Shown here in pieces: positions 35,851-47,640 of a stretch of 64,000 bases of DNA. The notes beneath the pieces were generated by a model, which did no database searches, was not told where the DNA came from, and was given only the letters and a program-made list of their open reading frames with translations. The position numbers and the translations under genes were made by a program. How positions within the stretch are numbered: the stretch's first letter is position 1; each line of letters begins with the position of its first letter. Where the stretch lies: positions 372,001-436,000 of the forward strand of contig JAZGTN010000028.1 of assembly GCA_037783415.1 (NCBI GenBank). The letters are read 5' to 3'. Source of the DNA: Leptasterias polaris (Eukaryota > Echinodermata > Asteroidea > Forcipulatida > Asteriidae).

Positions 35851-38800
35851 TTATGGAATGTCTACAACGCTTTCGTCTTTCCTACAGCACATACTATGCA
35901 GGTGTTCCAGACACTTCTTGCAGTACCTCTCAGTGTCCCTCTTGGCAATCTTCCTGACAAAGTCTTTGGCCACGTTGGACTGAGCAAGATCCTCCATCAG
36001 GATATGTATACTACTATGCACAACGTCATTTAGTGTTGTCAGTACCTCATTGTACAGTTTATCAAGATTGTTATCATTCTTGAAGTTTAAATAGTTATCA
36101 CCTTTCAGTTTAAATACAGACACAATTACATCAATCATTTCTCGTTGATGGAGCTCAGCTTGAAGGGACCTTCTTAGATCAATGTTTTCAAATATGTTTT
36201 CAACTGTGGTTGAACATTCCTCATCCAGAGTAACATTGGTGAATTCTAGAAGAAAGATAAAAATACATCTTGGTGAATTATAGAAGAAAGATAAAAATAC
36301 ATTCGAGAACTCTAGAAGAAAGATAAAAATACATTGGAGAACTCTAGAAGAAAGAAATTGTTTGGTTTCTTTGTTATACTTACAGATTTAACATGTGGAA
36401 TCAGGAGAGGTCAAACTAATTTAACATGTGGAATCAGGAGAGGTCAAACTAATTTAACATGTGGAATCAGGAGAGGTCAAACTAATTTAACATGTGGAAT
36501 CAGGAGAGGTCAAACTAATTTAACATGTGGAATCAGGAGAGGTCAAACTAATTTAACATGTGGAATCAGGAGAGGTCAAACAGATTTAACATGTGGAATC
36601 AGGAGAGGTCAAACAGATTTAACATGTGGAATCAGGAGAGGTCAAACAGATTTAACATGTGGAATCAGGAGAGGTCAAACAGATTTAACATGTGGAATCA
36701 GGAGAGGTCAAACAGATTTAACATGTGGAATCAGGAGAGGTCAAACAGATTTGCTTTAACGTTGTTGGTATGGAATCTATAATCGGCAAGCTTTTCAGAT
36801 TAAAACTTTACAAAATCACAAATCTTGTTTTTTGTCTATAATGCCTTACCTTCAGTGTTGACTTTTTCCTCTGCAATGCAGTCAAACCCCCTTCTGTCAA
36901 TTACTCTACCAGCCTTCACAGTATAGACATGGTGTGGAATCATCACACCTGGGAGTTCCATCTCATCTGATTCATGTGTGAGCATCCAATTTTGGGGTGG
37001 ACGGTCTGGGTTGTAAAGACAAGCACAAAGCTGCAGAGCATTGCAGTTGAGCTTCTGCAAACCTTTCACTGTTGCTGTTTTGTTTGCTTCATTTAGCTGA
37101 ATCTCCAATGGTTCATCTATTGGAAAAGACAAACACACTTGGGTCAAGTGTGTCAGGTTCATGTACCTCTTAACTCTCCTTCTGTGGGTTTTGATTGGTC
37201 AAATCATTATCATTGACATGGTTTTGTATTGGCATCCAGCATGCACAGTAACCAGGTAGTTCTGTGCAACTCATTTAAAAAAGGGGTTAGAATAAGTAGC
37301 ATTTGAAACTTTGCATGGTGGAGACTCAGCGTTCTTCTGAAGACGATCAGAGCCTGACAATCCTGAGCAAAATGTTGAGTTGTTACACCACCGGTTGTTT
37401 TCGGAACAAACGCAAATCCTAGAGAGATTTTTCATGTGCATGGTGTTACCACGCACCTTACAAAACTGTAACTTTGATCCTGTTATCACACTACATGTCC
37501 ATCTGGGCTGGGACCCTCTTGTGAACTACTACCTGTAAAGAAAACTTTCATGTCTATGTGAACATAAAAGAATCCTCTGTCAGAAAGCATACATCGAAGG
37601 TAAATGGGCACGCAACGTCTGGATTCTGGCTAATACACCTTGCCTCTAAGAAAGTCCTCTTTTAAGAGTACAATTGTGAAATGTCCAACAAATCTGATAA
37701 AACTCTTTGAGACTTCTTTAGTTGAAATAAATTTGGGCCTAATTTCATAAAAATGTGAACCAAAGAAATGGTGCTAAGCAAGTTTTCTACTGAGCAGAAA
37801 TATGCAGCAAACCAGCCTGGACAACATACACCGCTTGATATTTTTGCCTGGCAACCTGCTTCTGCTAATTAATTGCCTGGCAACCTGTTTCTGCTAATTA
37901 GTTGCCTGGCAACCTGTTTCTGCTGATTAGTTGCATGGCAACCTGTTTCTGCTAATTAGTTGCCTGGCAACCTGTTTCTGCTGATTAGTTGCATGGCAAC
38001 CTGTTTCTGCTTGGCAACCTGTTTCTGCATGGCAACCTGTTTCTGCTAATAAGTTGCTTGGCAACCTGTTTCTGCTAATTAGTTGCATGGCAACCTGTTT
38101 CTGCTAATTAGTTGCATGGCAACCTGTTTCTGCTAATAAGTTGCCTGGCAACCTGTTTCTGCTAATTAGTTGCCTGGCAACCTGTTTCTGCTAATTAGTT
38201 GCCTGGCAACCTGTTTCTGCTAATTAGTTGCTTGGCAACCTGTTTCTGCTAATTAGTTGCCCGGCAACCTGTTTTTTGCTAATTAGTTGCCCGGCAACCT
38301 GTTTTTTGCTAATTAGTTGCCCGGCAACCTGTTGCTGTTAATCAAGGTGATTGATATTTAACCCAAGTTGATCAGCCATGTACCTTTTGATTTTTTGATT
38401 GTTATTGCACAACACAACAGACAGCGTAAGTCTAACATTAATTCAAAAATGAACCTATGGGACTTGTTGGTTTCCTTCATACATTAACACATGGGAACAA
38501 ACTGGCCCAAGATTATGCACATGAATAGGTTTATGTATCATGGTATTTTCTGAGAGCTGTTTGCTTTGACAGTTGACATAACAAAACATACTCAGATGCG
38601 CTCGTGAGAGTTTGTAACAAATTGGTGCAGAATAACGAAATGGAATAAGCCAGACATCAGGCCTGGAATAACATAGAGACCAAGGTCTTTGTTGCCCTGG
38701 CTTTGACCTTGGTGCCCCATTGAAAGTTTCCCATAGACTGTAAGATTTCTCAGTGGAAGTACCCATTGCAAAATGAAAATGGCGTTGCCCTTGTAAAGAT

Positions 38801-41800
38801 GAAACTGAATGTCCAAAACACTTACATATGAGTGGATCAGTATCCTCTGTGAGGGAGCTTGGTGAGGAGCTAGGTCTCTTACTTATTAACTTGGAGATCG
38901 GTGTTATAAAGAAATATCCAAATCCAACAATAGTAGATACAACAACGACGCAGATGACGATGGTGTAGAATGCACGGAATGGAAAATCTAAAAGGTAAAG
39001 ATAAAAACAAAATCAAATTAAAGGTCTCCAGTTTTGTGAATGAAGTGGTGATGATCATTGGCAAAAACAAATAATAATAAGAATCAAGTCACGACTATCA
39101 AGAGAAATGTGCTCCTTTGTCCATGGGACTGAAGGCCAAGTTGTATGGATCAAGAAAATTAGATAAGTACCACTTTTCCAAAGATTTTCATTGTAAAATA
39201 TGACACACATGACTGTAGTAATAGTTGTTTTGTCATTACCATTATTGCCAATGTTTGTAATTATTACTGGATGCAGCGTGGTGGTAGTATCTGCTTCTGG
39301 TTTCAAGGATGTCACACCTGCTGAAAAATAAATAAATATTTAGGTCACATTCACAAGACAAGTTGTACTCCCGTCCCTCTTGGAGCAATCTTTGTTGGAA
39401 ACTGTTTCTTCAATATCAAAGAGGTTCTTAATTAAAAGTTTTTAAAAAAATTTGCAAATTTGTCCCTGTTTCATACACTTTGTACACACAATTCTCTCTT
39501 TAGAATTCTACCGTGGAGGCCTTGTAATCCTATTGTCTTCAGTATTTATAAGTTAATGATTATTTAAAAATATTAGACAATATAACACTTACCAGCAGAG
39601 CTTGTGGTAGTTGTTTCAACAACTTGTTCTGTTGTGGATCGAGATGTTGTTACTGTGAAATATAACAGGTATAAAATATTACATACATCAACATCAAAAC
39701 CCTCTACAAATACTGTATTATGGTTTGAATGTGAGTAACGTAAAATGGGGAACAAAGCATGATGGGTTTTATGAAGATGCCCACTTTGCCCAGTAAAGAA
39801 ATGTTGCTGTTTCAATTTCATGACACTGCTTACCCTAGAAATCTGCGCAGACAGCCCATAGAATGACATGCGTTACAGAGCACAGTAAGCACAGAACCCA
39901 GTGGAAAGTAGGGCTGCTAAATTGGACCCAGGCCAATATATTTTCAAATACTAAACTCTTTGTTCACAAAATTCAACAGATGACATTATTATAACATCAC
40001 AATAGCAGTGTCTTCTTCTAGTTAAGATCTAACTTTTTTTGAAGTTTGACAGTTATGTGACCTTTGGCAAATGCAGGGGAGAAGAAGTGGAAAAAACCAA
40101 TAACCACAGCCATAGCCACAGCCACAGCCATAGCAATGACCAAAGCCACAGCCATAGCAATAACCACAGCCATAACCAAAGCCACAGCCATAGCAATGAC
40201 CACAGCCATAACCATAGCCTACAGCCATAGCAATGACCACAGCCATAGCCACAGCAACAGCCATAGCAACAACCACAGCCATAGCAATAACCACAGCCAT
40301 AGCCACAGCAACAACCACAGCCATAGCAATAACCACAGCCATAGCCATAGCCACAACCACAGCCATAGCCTAAAGCTGAGATCTATGGCCTATGACCATT
40401 ACAAAAACAAAATAACCCAATGATCTTACTGATTTCTAAAGTACTACGCTAATTATTTTATTACAAATCCAGGTGTTTGCCCTGAGTTTTTTGAGTGACT
40501 GTCCAGCAGGACCAGTTAGTTTGTCATTTAACTAATTCAAAAGCTTTTCCACTAGTCAATTTTTCAAATCAGATCGGGCTGCTTTTCAACACTGAGCTAG
40601 TCAGTCAGACCAATAGACACAATCGGCGACTCCGTCACGTGACCCATAGTGGGTATAAAATGTAAACAAACCAAGCAAGCAAGGCGCAGCGTGAATGGAA
40701 ACGCATGGCTGCTTCCGAGCGCTCCTGCCGTAAGGTGGGAAGCAGCCATGGTTTTCCATGCTCGTTGTGCATTGTTTGCTTACATTGTATACCCACTATG
40801 AGTCACGTGACTCCGGTCGCCGATTGTGTCTATTGGAGAGAATTCTGACTGGTTCTCATGTGTTGTAACTAGCATGTGGCTAGCGGACCACTGAGGGAGA
40901 ACGATGAAATCTAGGGCCAACATTCAAATAAGGCAAAAAAGGAAAATCTGTTTCCGGTTGACTGACCGACCGACCGACCCCAACTTTACGCCGCGACCCT
41001 TGATTTTTTATTCAGCTTAAACAAATATACATAACAAATTTAAAATTCCCCAAAAAATTGGCCATGGACAAAATGTCAGACTTTGACCAACTGAACAAGT
41101 TTTTAACAAAATTGAACTAGAAACCAGAACACATCAAGACAAGTTTACCGATATATCCGTGATTTGAGTCTCATGATTTTGAGATCCACGGCCGTCGTGT
41201 ATTACCAGTTCCTGATCCTACGGATGACTTCCCACCGAACCAGAAATAGCCACATTTCAATGCACAGCGCGCACATGAGTACACGATGCTGCGTGTTGAA
41301 CACATTCTACAGATTTGCACAATCCTCAGATTATGCAAAATTTTGCCAAATCAGTAGCTTAAGCTGCCAAACCTACAGGGCGCAGTTTACAGATTGGTCA
41401 CGCTTTTGCTAGATCCGCAGATTGAGCTGCCAAATCTGCAGAGCACAAACTGAAGATTGCGCAAGACTTTGCCCAATTCGTTGAATGCGCTCAACAGATG
41501 AACGAGTGTGACTCACAACAGAAGTCGCAAGCGGACCATTTTGAACATCATTTTTAGCAAAAAATTTATCTTTCTTTAAAGAAATGTATCTGACACAATC
41601 ATACCTCCACATTAACCAGCAACATCTCCTGCGTACCTCATGTGAGTTTAGAGTATACTTTAGGAAGAGGTCTTTGATAGATTTCTTAGCATTTTTTTAT
41701 CACCCGCTGGTTTTTTGGTTGGATGAAATCGGGCAAGTAAACAAATATATATATAACAAATAAATAAATAAATTCCTGACCTACCGACCCTATTTTAAAA

Positions 41801-42800
41801 TGGCATGTAACTAGAACTGACAATTTTTTTAAAGGCCAAAACAATAACTTTAAAAAGATGGTTCTTGTTATTCTTAATAATCCACAGATTATGATTCCCT
41901 TAAAATGCATGAAAGTCAAACCTTTTGGCGCTTTGATGTCTTCACAAAATGTTTCGTTTGCTCGAAGATGACTTGCAAAATTGAGGTACGGACTGCATAC
42001 TCTAGGGCAGAACCCATTTTGAATGCATGGTGTGAAAATTTGAAGGTATCCTCGTCGGTCAACATCAAATGGATCTTTTGGGCAAAATCCACACTCAATG
42101 CACTGGCTTCGTAGACAAAACATTCTGGCGAGATAAAAGGAAAAAAACAACAACAAAAACAATAATATTAATCAAACTAGAACAGCGAAGCTTCCATGGC
42201 GAGCTGCCAATTGCCTGAAAGAAAAAAAAGACTTAATAATTTGATCAACTGATGTTAGGGGTGGGGACATAAGCAATTATGCACTCGATCAATACCTATT
42301 GGTTAATGGGAGTAAACAGAGGGGCTCAGGATGGGTGAGGATCGACCGGGTGTGTGGAGGGCAGAAGGGTGATTTGCCTGTGAAGGCATCGTGGATCATG
42401 GATCAATTTCCTATTTCTGGCAGCTACACACCATGGCATGTTTAATGTTTCTTTTGTGCATTGTGCTGCATTCAGCCGCAACTGAAATGCGACAAATTAT
42501 GTAAAGGACAGTGTTTTTAGAAAAAAACATTTCCTTATAGCACTTTTCTTGGAGAATCTGGAGGAATGGAACCAAAGGTTCTCTTCTGAAAAAAAACCAT
42601 GTCATCTGTTTTTCATTCCTCTTTGTGCACTTTGGACTTCTGCAGTACTTGAGACATTTCACTTTACAAACTCACCCGCTGGTGTTGTCACACAGAGGAT
42701 CACATTTCCCTTCTTCAGAAAGCTTTTGAACTATAGTTGGTGTTCCTGGTTCAGTCAGTGAAGCCAACATTAACAAGATGAATCCTTGGACTACAACATG
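35851..42800 (-). CDS. Unrecognised single-pass membrane protein with Cys-rich outer region
   Basis: Exons in coding order: 42800-42676, 42124-41922, 39652-39593, 39320-39240, 38987-38826, 37116-36850, 36245-35851. All have GT/AG borders and, after the first, phase-1 junctions, giving about 430 residues. The first two exons hold a Cys-dense segment (CDPLCDNTSG, then CLRSQCIECGFCPKDPFD). Next come two short Thr/Ser-rich stalk exons, then a transmembrane exon (FYTIVICVVVVSTIVGFGYF) with a basic stop-transfer (SKLISKR). Two cytoplasmic exons follow; the last looks helical and ends in VVDIP. The layout resembles TNF-receptor-like proteins, but I do not recognise a death domain. The 5' end is unresolved: the hydrophobic stretch VVVQGFILLMLASL near 42790 looks like part of a signal peptide, and the start codon must lie in an exon further right (46402-46430 is one candidate). 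Confidence 0.68.
36236..36355. repeat. Short tandem array, about 38-bp unit
   Basis: Three to four copies of TCTAGAAGAAAGATAAAAAT overlap the acceptor side of the last exon of the membrane-protein gene. The unit contains TTCTAG on the minus strand, so each copy carries a potential AG acceptor. Confidence 0.7.
36385..36752. repeat. 33-bp minisatellite, 11 copies
   Basis: Unit GATTTAACATGTGGAATCAG plus GAGAGGTCAAACA, highly uniform. The left half of the array has CAAACTAAT and the right half CAAACAGAT at the unit junction, so two sub-types form two blocks. The 33-bp length keeps plus-strand frames open, which yields meaningless ORFs. It lies in the intron before the last exon of the membrane-protein gene. 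Confidence 0.95.
37850..38335. repeat. 29-bp minisatellite, about 16 copies
   Basis: Unit TTGCCTGGCAACCTGTTTCT plus GCTAATTAG, with copies lacking part of the unit near 38010-38040. Upstream at 37735 is a GGGCCTAATTTCATAAA MITE end whose interior leads directly into the first unit, so the array probably grew from a MITE. Confidence 0.92.
40088..40372. repeat. Degenerate (CCATAGCCACAG)n satellite
   Basis: Six-base phased words CCATAG, CCACAG, CAATGA and CAATAA alternate over 285 bp. Long frames on both strands (His/Ser- or Ala/Met/Val-rich) are artefacts of the period. It lies in the intron before the first stalk exon of the membrane-protein gene. Confidence 0.9.
40611..40836. repeat. Foldback element with about 95-bp arms
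   Basis: The left arm begins CCAATAGACACAATCGGCGA and the right arm is its near-complement. Both contain GTCACGTGAC, an E-box-type palindrome, and ATAGTGGGTATA. Pairing continues through CGTGAATGGAAA and GCTGCTTCC to a small centre. No ORF. Confidence 0.88.
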
Positions 42801-43575
42801 CTATGAAAGTAAAAGGGAAATTCCACATTTAGTTATCATTGGGTGCCTGGTGGAAGGACATCAAGACTGTTCAACTTGGACCTTCAGCTAGGAATGCATA
42901 TTTGTACAATGTTTTTCCCCTCAAAAAGTTCAGAAGCCCCCCCCTCCCCCCATAAAAAACCCAAAACAGAACAGACTTTTCTATTGATTTTTGTTTTTTA
43001 TTCCTATGCAGATTTTCATTTTTTCCTTTAAAAGCTGTAAAACTGTTTTACCATGGGCTGTAGACTTACATAGGGCCAAGTCACAAGGGGCAATTTACAG
43101 AAAATCATTTCCAAGAAGAACAGGTATTCACATTTCAATATTCACATACAGTTCTTGAGAATTGTAAGACATAATTATTTGTTTAACAACTCCAGTGCTA
43201 CCAAACTGTTCCATTTGCATGCAAATGCTAGGCAGAACGTGTCTCCCCAAAATGCACAGAAGATTGTACAATTAAACATTTTCAACTTAGGTCAAATGCG
43301 TATGGAATGACCCCTCTGGGTTGCAGTTTTTATTACTTTTTATTCAAGAAAAGTGATGATAATGTGCATTAAGTTTTGTTTAAAGACCTTATAGCTTCAT
43401 GTCTTTGCTGATGCAGTAATTTCATTTTCAAATGAGTAAACCTGAGTCCAAGATACCTACCATTGAGTGCAACTGCAAATCCATGATTTAAAATTGCTTC
43501 AGCTGGATTGATAACTAGAAGAGTGAGCAAAACACAATGAAAGCTGCAAAAATAAAATGCAAACCACATCAGCTT
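42801..43575. other. Probable 5' intron of the membrane-protein gene
   Basis: On the minus strand, 43555-43462 has a possible exon (acceptor TTTTTGCAG, donor GTAGGT) whose frame includes VLLTLLVINPAEA, signal-peptide-like. Its phase does not join well to the exon at 42800, so it is not included in the gene model. Confidence 0.3.
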
Positions 43576-43582
43576 TTATTAA

Positions 43583-44380
43583 AGGGACACGTTGCCTTCA
43601 AATCTCATGAAATTTTACTGTTTGAAGGTGTTCCTTATCCTTATTAAGAGTTGTTCATGCAATAAAACACCATTAATGTGTAATAATTAGTGAAAGGTGA
43701 TTAAAAAAAAAAAAAAAAAAGGCCCTCTGACCCCGACATCTGTCCCGCGAAACGCATACATATTTCCAGCCGTAAATATCATCGTCCATGTAATGGGCAA
43801 AATGCGCGATGAACAGTAGTTAGGCTGGTGCCGTAGCCAGTGGCCTGGTAAACCTATCTGATGAACAACGGGTAATACATGTATACCATTATTCACCTCT
43901 CGCGACATGTATCATGTATCACCCACACCGTTCACATGTCAAAATGGATCGCCACAACAAAACAGATGAAGACGCGTCCAAAAATAAGAAACCTCGTCAG
44001 TCAGGGTAAGAAAACTGTCATGGGACTAACCGAGAGAAAGGACCAGTGTTGTTTATATGACCCAATTTTATTGTGGACAGGAGGAGAGGACTAAAACACG
44101 GCACATCACAGCAGCACTCTGATTGGCAAATAGTTTAGCATGTGATTGCGAGTACGTACTACGACTGGAAACACGTCAGCCATTTAGTGGAGCCAAAAAT
44201 TTGACTCCACAAAATGGCGGAGCGTTTTGTGTCACGAAATTTAACAAAAGCCAAACATTTCTAAGGAATAGTTGTGTGGATCATTATATTCTACTTAAAA
44301 AACATCTTTCCAACCGTGTTCATTTCATATCAAATGCTTTTTATAGCCCAAAGCGCCCAATCCGAAGGCAACGTGTACCT
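43583..44380. mobile_element. piggyBac-type non-autonomous element, TTAA target duplication
   Basis: The inverted ends AGGGACACGTTGCCTTC and GAAGGCAACGTGTACCT are flanked on both sides by TTAA (43579-43582 and 44381-44384), the piggyBac target duplication. 798 bp. It contains an A-tract of about 19 at 43701. No transposase. Confidence 0.85.
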
Positions 44381-44384
44381 TTAA

Positions 44385-47300
44385 GGTCAAGACAAAAAAC
44401 ACAAAGGAAAATTGTCAACTTCTCTCTGCTTACATGTAACCCATGAATCGTTACCAATGTTTTCAGGTAAACATAAAAGAGCGTTTTACATGGTCACAGA
44501 CATGGCATGGATTAAGTTAAATTATATTAAGAAGAGTAAAAGTTCAGTTTTAACCCATTGAATGAGAAAACATTACAAACACAATTGGAAATGAATGAAT
44601 CAGGAAAAACTCCACTAAATTTAAGGCATGTAAAGGAATAGGCATACTTGAAATAGTCCATGGGGGCTGAAATTTCGATACTGGTACCAACTTGAGGGAC
44701 AAATTCTTATATCACTTTTCTTGTTGCAAATAATTCAAAACTTACCATAAACTTTTTGGAAAGTTTACCGCCTTTCCAAAGTATCAGATTAGTACCAGTT
44801 TTCAAAAGATTGTCATCGTAAAATCTGACAACTCTTGTTGTTTAAAAGCCAACAGCTGTATGGAGATTGAATAATTGAGTTGTGTAACAAACATACCAGC
44901 CACAATACACTGATGATTGCTAATTGTTTGTGACCATTTTCCCAATTGTCCTTTTAAGCATAATTATTTTAACGCTTTTCACTATTTTAATCTTGATGCA
45001 CATTTTTTACTGTTTTGTCAATATATGTTCTTATTTAGCCTGTTAGCAGAGTTATAGGACTCGAGTCCAGGACTCGGACTCCTGTCTGTCTCGAGCCACA
45101 TAAAAAAAAAAAAAAACTTGACCTCTGCTTCCGGTTACTTGCAAAAAATTAAGAATTTGTGCCCACCTCCGATCACCCAAAAATGATTTGGTCCCGCGAT
45201 GATAATAACCAGACGCTGTAATTGCCAGACGCTAAGCCTTTTCATTGTAGTCTACAGTTGTCGAGGCATCATCGCGCGTCTGCGTTTAAATCTGCTTTTA
45301 GTGGTTGCACGTACTCAGCCGTGGATTTACAAAAGGGGTTCCTAAAAGTTGAGATCAAATAAGCATCCTTGTCCCAGAGTTTTTAGCTTGTTTCAACAAA
45401 AAACTAACAAATAATTTGTGTGTTTATTATGAAAGCTAAAACTCTTTTTATACAAATTGTAATGATTATTTTTGTTGGTCAGATTTTTTCATTGATCTAA
45501 TTTAAAAACAATGATTTGATTTCAGAAAAAATATGTTCTTTGCTTGACGTATTTTCTCGCTCCGATACGCGCGAGACTTGCACAGTCTATTGTTATTGTC
45601 ATTGTTTAAATAATCAATTTATCTGTATTTCTTAATAACTGATGGATTTTTATTGTACAGCGCTTTGTGATGTGACATGGAAAGCGTTTTTTTTAATTTT
45701 CAACAATAGGTCTATATTGGTCATTTTTACAAAAAAATAAAAAATCATTAATAAAAGACATTCTGGCCAAGGGGCAAGGGGTATTGGTAAAACGAAAACC
45801 AGAACTGATCCTAAAATTTACACTACATACAGAATTGCTGAAACTAAATCTTATTTCATGTTAATGCTCTTGAATCAATTTTTGATTACGACAGGAGGAG
45901 TAGGGCCCTGGTAAAGTGAACAGTTAGTTAGTTACGTAGCTCTATCCATTTCCTGTTCTGCCTTTGTTTACTGCTGCTGCATCCATAGATCCAAACTAAT
46001 TACGAAACTGTCAACTTCCTATTCCTCCACACAGAGTAAACTGGGGCGCTGTACTCATTTCTATCGAAATGTTGACATCTTCACTAGGTAGGTAGTAGTA
46101 CTAGTGTAGTAGTACTACTAGTAGTACTAGTGTTGTAGGCATACGTCGACTCTATCGACAAAAGTAATATTTTAATAAACTAAGACTAAGACTGAGTAAG
46201 ACCATGTCTATTTCTACCTCCATGGTAAGACGAACGGCCTCAGATGTCAACATTTTAAAAAAAATGTGCAGGCTGTATACAGTTAGTTACTGGGTCTAGG
46301 CATGACGACATGCAAGACATGGGATGTATTGACTATTGTAATTTTGTAAGCAATGAATGATTGAATGAATTGATCATGAAATTAATACCAGAGAAGATCT
46401 TACCAACTTCTGCTTGAACAGCTCCGATCATGAAGGGCCAGCGGATACCGGGGAAGGCTAGAACAGTTTACATGATGGGATTTGTGACAAAAAACCCAAA
46501 AATAAGCACAATTTTGAGTCAGGAAAATAGAATTATCAACATTTTACGTTCAAGGGAAATTCCCATTATTCGTTTCCTTGTATTGCGACCACAGACCATG
46601 CAATCACAATCAATATAATTATACACGGCGCAGCGCTCTGGCCCTACATCGGAGTATACCGCCCTCTGTTGTTGATTTCCGGATAACACCTGTCTGTATC
46701 AGTTTTTACACATTCATTGTGATATCATTGGAAGAAGAAAAAGGTGCGGGTGTCAATCAAAAAGGACGACAATTTTGTCAGATTTTGTGAAGTGCTATTA
46801 TGTTTAGCTATTCAGTGTACACCTTTGAGGGGGAGATTTTTGTAATATCGCGTTAAAAAAAGGGGTCATTATTGGGGATTTTGCAAAACTTGAAAGCATT
46901 TGGCCGTCGAGGGCGTTTGATTGTTATAATAATCATGACGTCACAAGGTGGATTAGGTTGCTGGTGATATTGCGCAATCACTGACCAAGTGCGTGCATTC
47001 AAATGCTACATTTAAAAAAAATGTCGCATTACTTACTTTTACTGTTTAAAACAAGTTTTCTGTTCACACACAAACAATTTGGTCCTAGGCCTATTTGTTT
47101 TTACCTCCATGATGTCAGGTTATCTTATTTAAAAAACCATAGTAACGACTTGACAAGAACGCCGAATAAGAGCATACCAGTCAATGCGTCGATTAAGATA
47201 ATCAGAAAAATACCGTACATACACATTTTGGTTTTAATTGACAGACAGAATTGTACCCCTCAAAAAGGCCACCCCTTGTGCCCCTAAATTCTGTTTAGTA

Positions 47301-47640
47301 TTGAAAAGTAATATTTCTGCTTCAGCTGCTCTCTGAAATTAGGCCAACATACGTATATTGTGCCAAGAAAAGGGCACAAGTACAATGTAAAAGCCAAATA
47401 CCAATGTAATAAAATCTTCAGTTCAGGTAACCTTTTACCCCGTCACGTCCCGATAAGTAGGCCCTTGTTTGCAAATCACCAAATCGTCATTGACGTCTAG
47501 GCCTATGTTTTTCGTAAAGCTAAGGCTCCGCTGTGTTGTTATGCCCTGCATGGGATAATCATTTAAAGGACCAGATTTACAAAGTAGCTACATGTAGTAC
47601 CTTGCTGTGAACTCTGTCGCATGTTTGGACCAGTTCACAG
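44385..47640. other. Mostly unassigned, up to the start of nicotinamidase copy B
   Basis: No complete gene is seen. At 46080-46140 there is a palindromic run of GTAGTACTACTAG words. On the minus strand ATG at 46430, followed 28 nt later by GTAAGAT, could be a first coding exon of the membrane-protein gene (MIGAVQAEV). Confidence 0.35.

Noticed and set aside
36334..36759. Plus-strand frame of 141 codons with an 11-residue repeat
   Set aside because: The frame stays open only because the minisatellite unit is 33 bp. No start context, splice sites or conservation; it lies in a minus-strand intron.
36385..38335. CRISPR-like regular repeats
   Set aside because: The arrays are uninterrupted tandem repeats without unique spacers, in an animal genome.
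40022..40366. Ala/Met/Val-rich and His/Ser-rich frames on both strands
   Set aside because: Artefact of a six-base-phased satellite.
43369..43569. Signal-peptide exon of the membrane-protein gene
   Set aside because: It has plausible splice borders and a hydrophobic stretch, but its phase does not join to the next exon at either possible acceptor.
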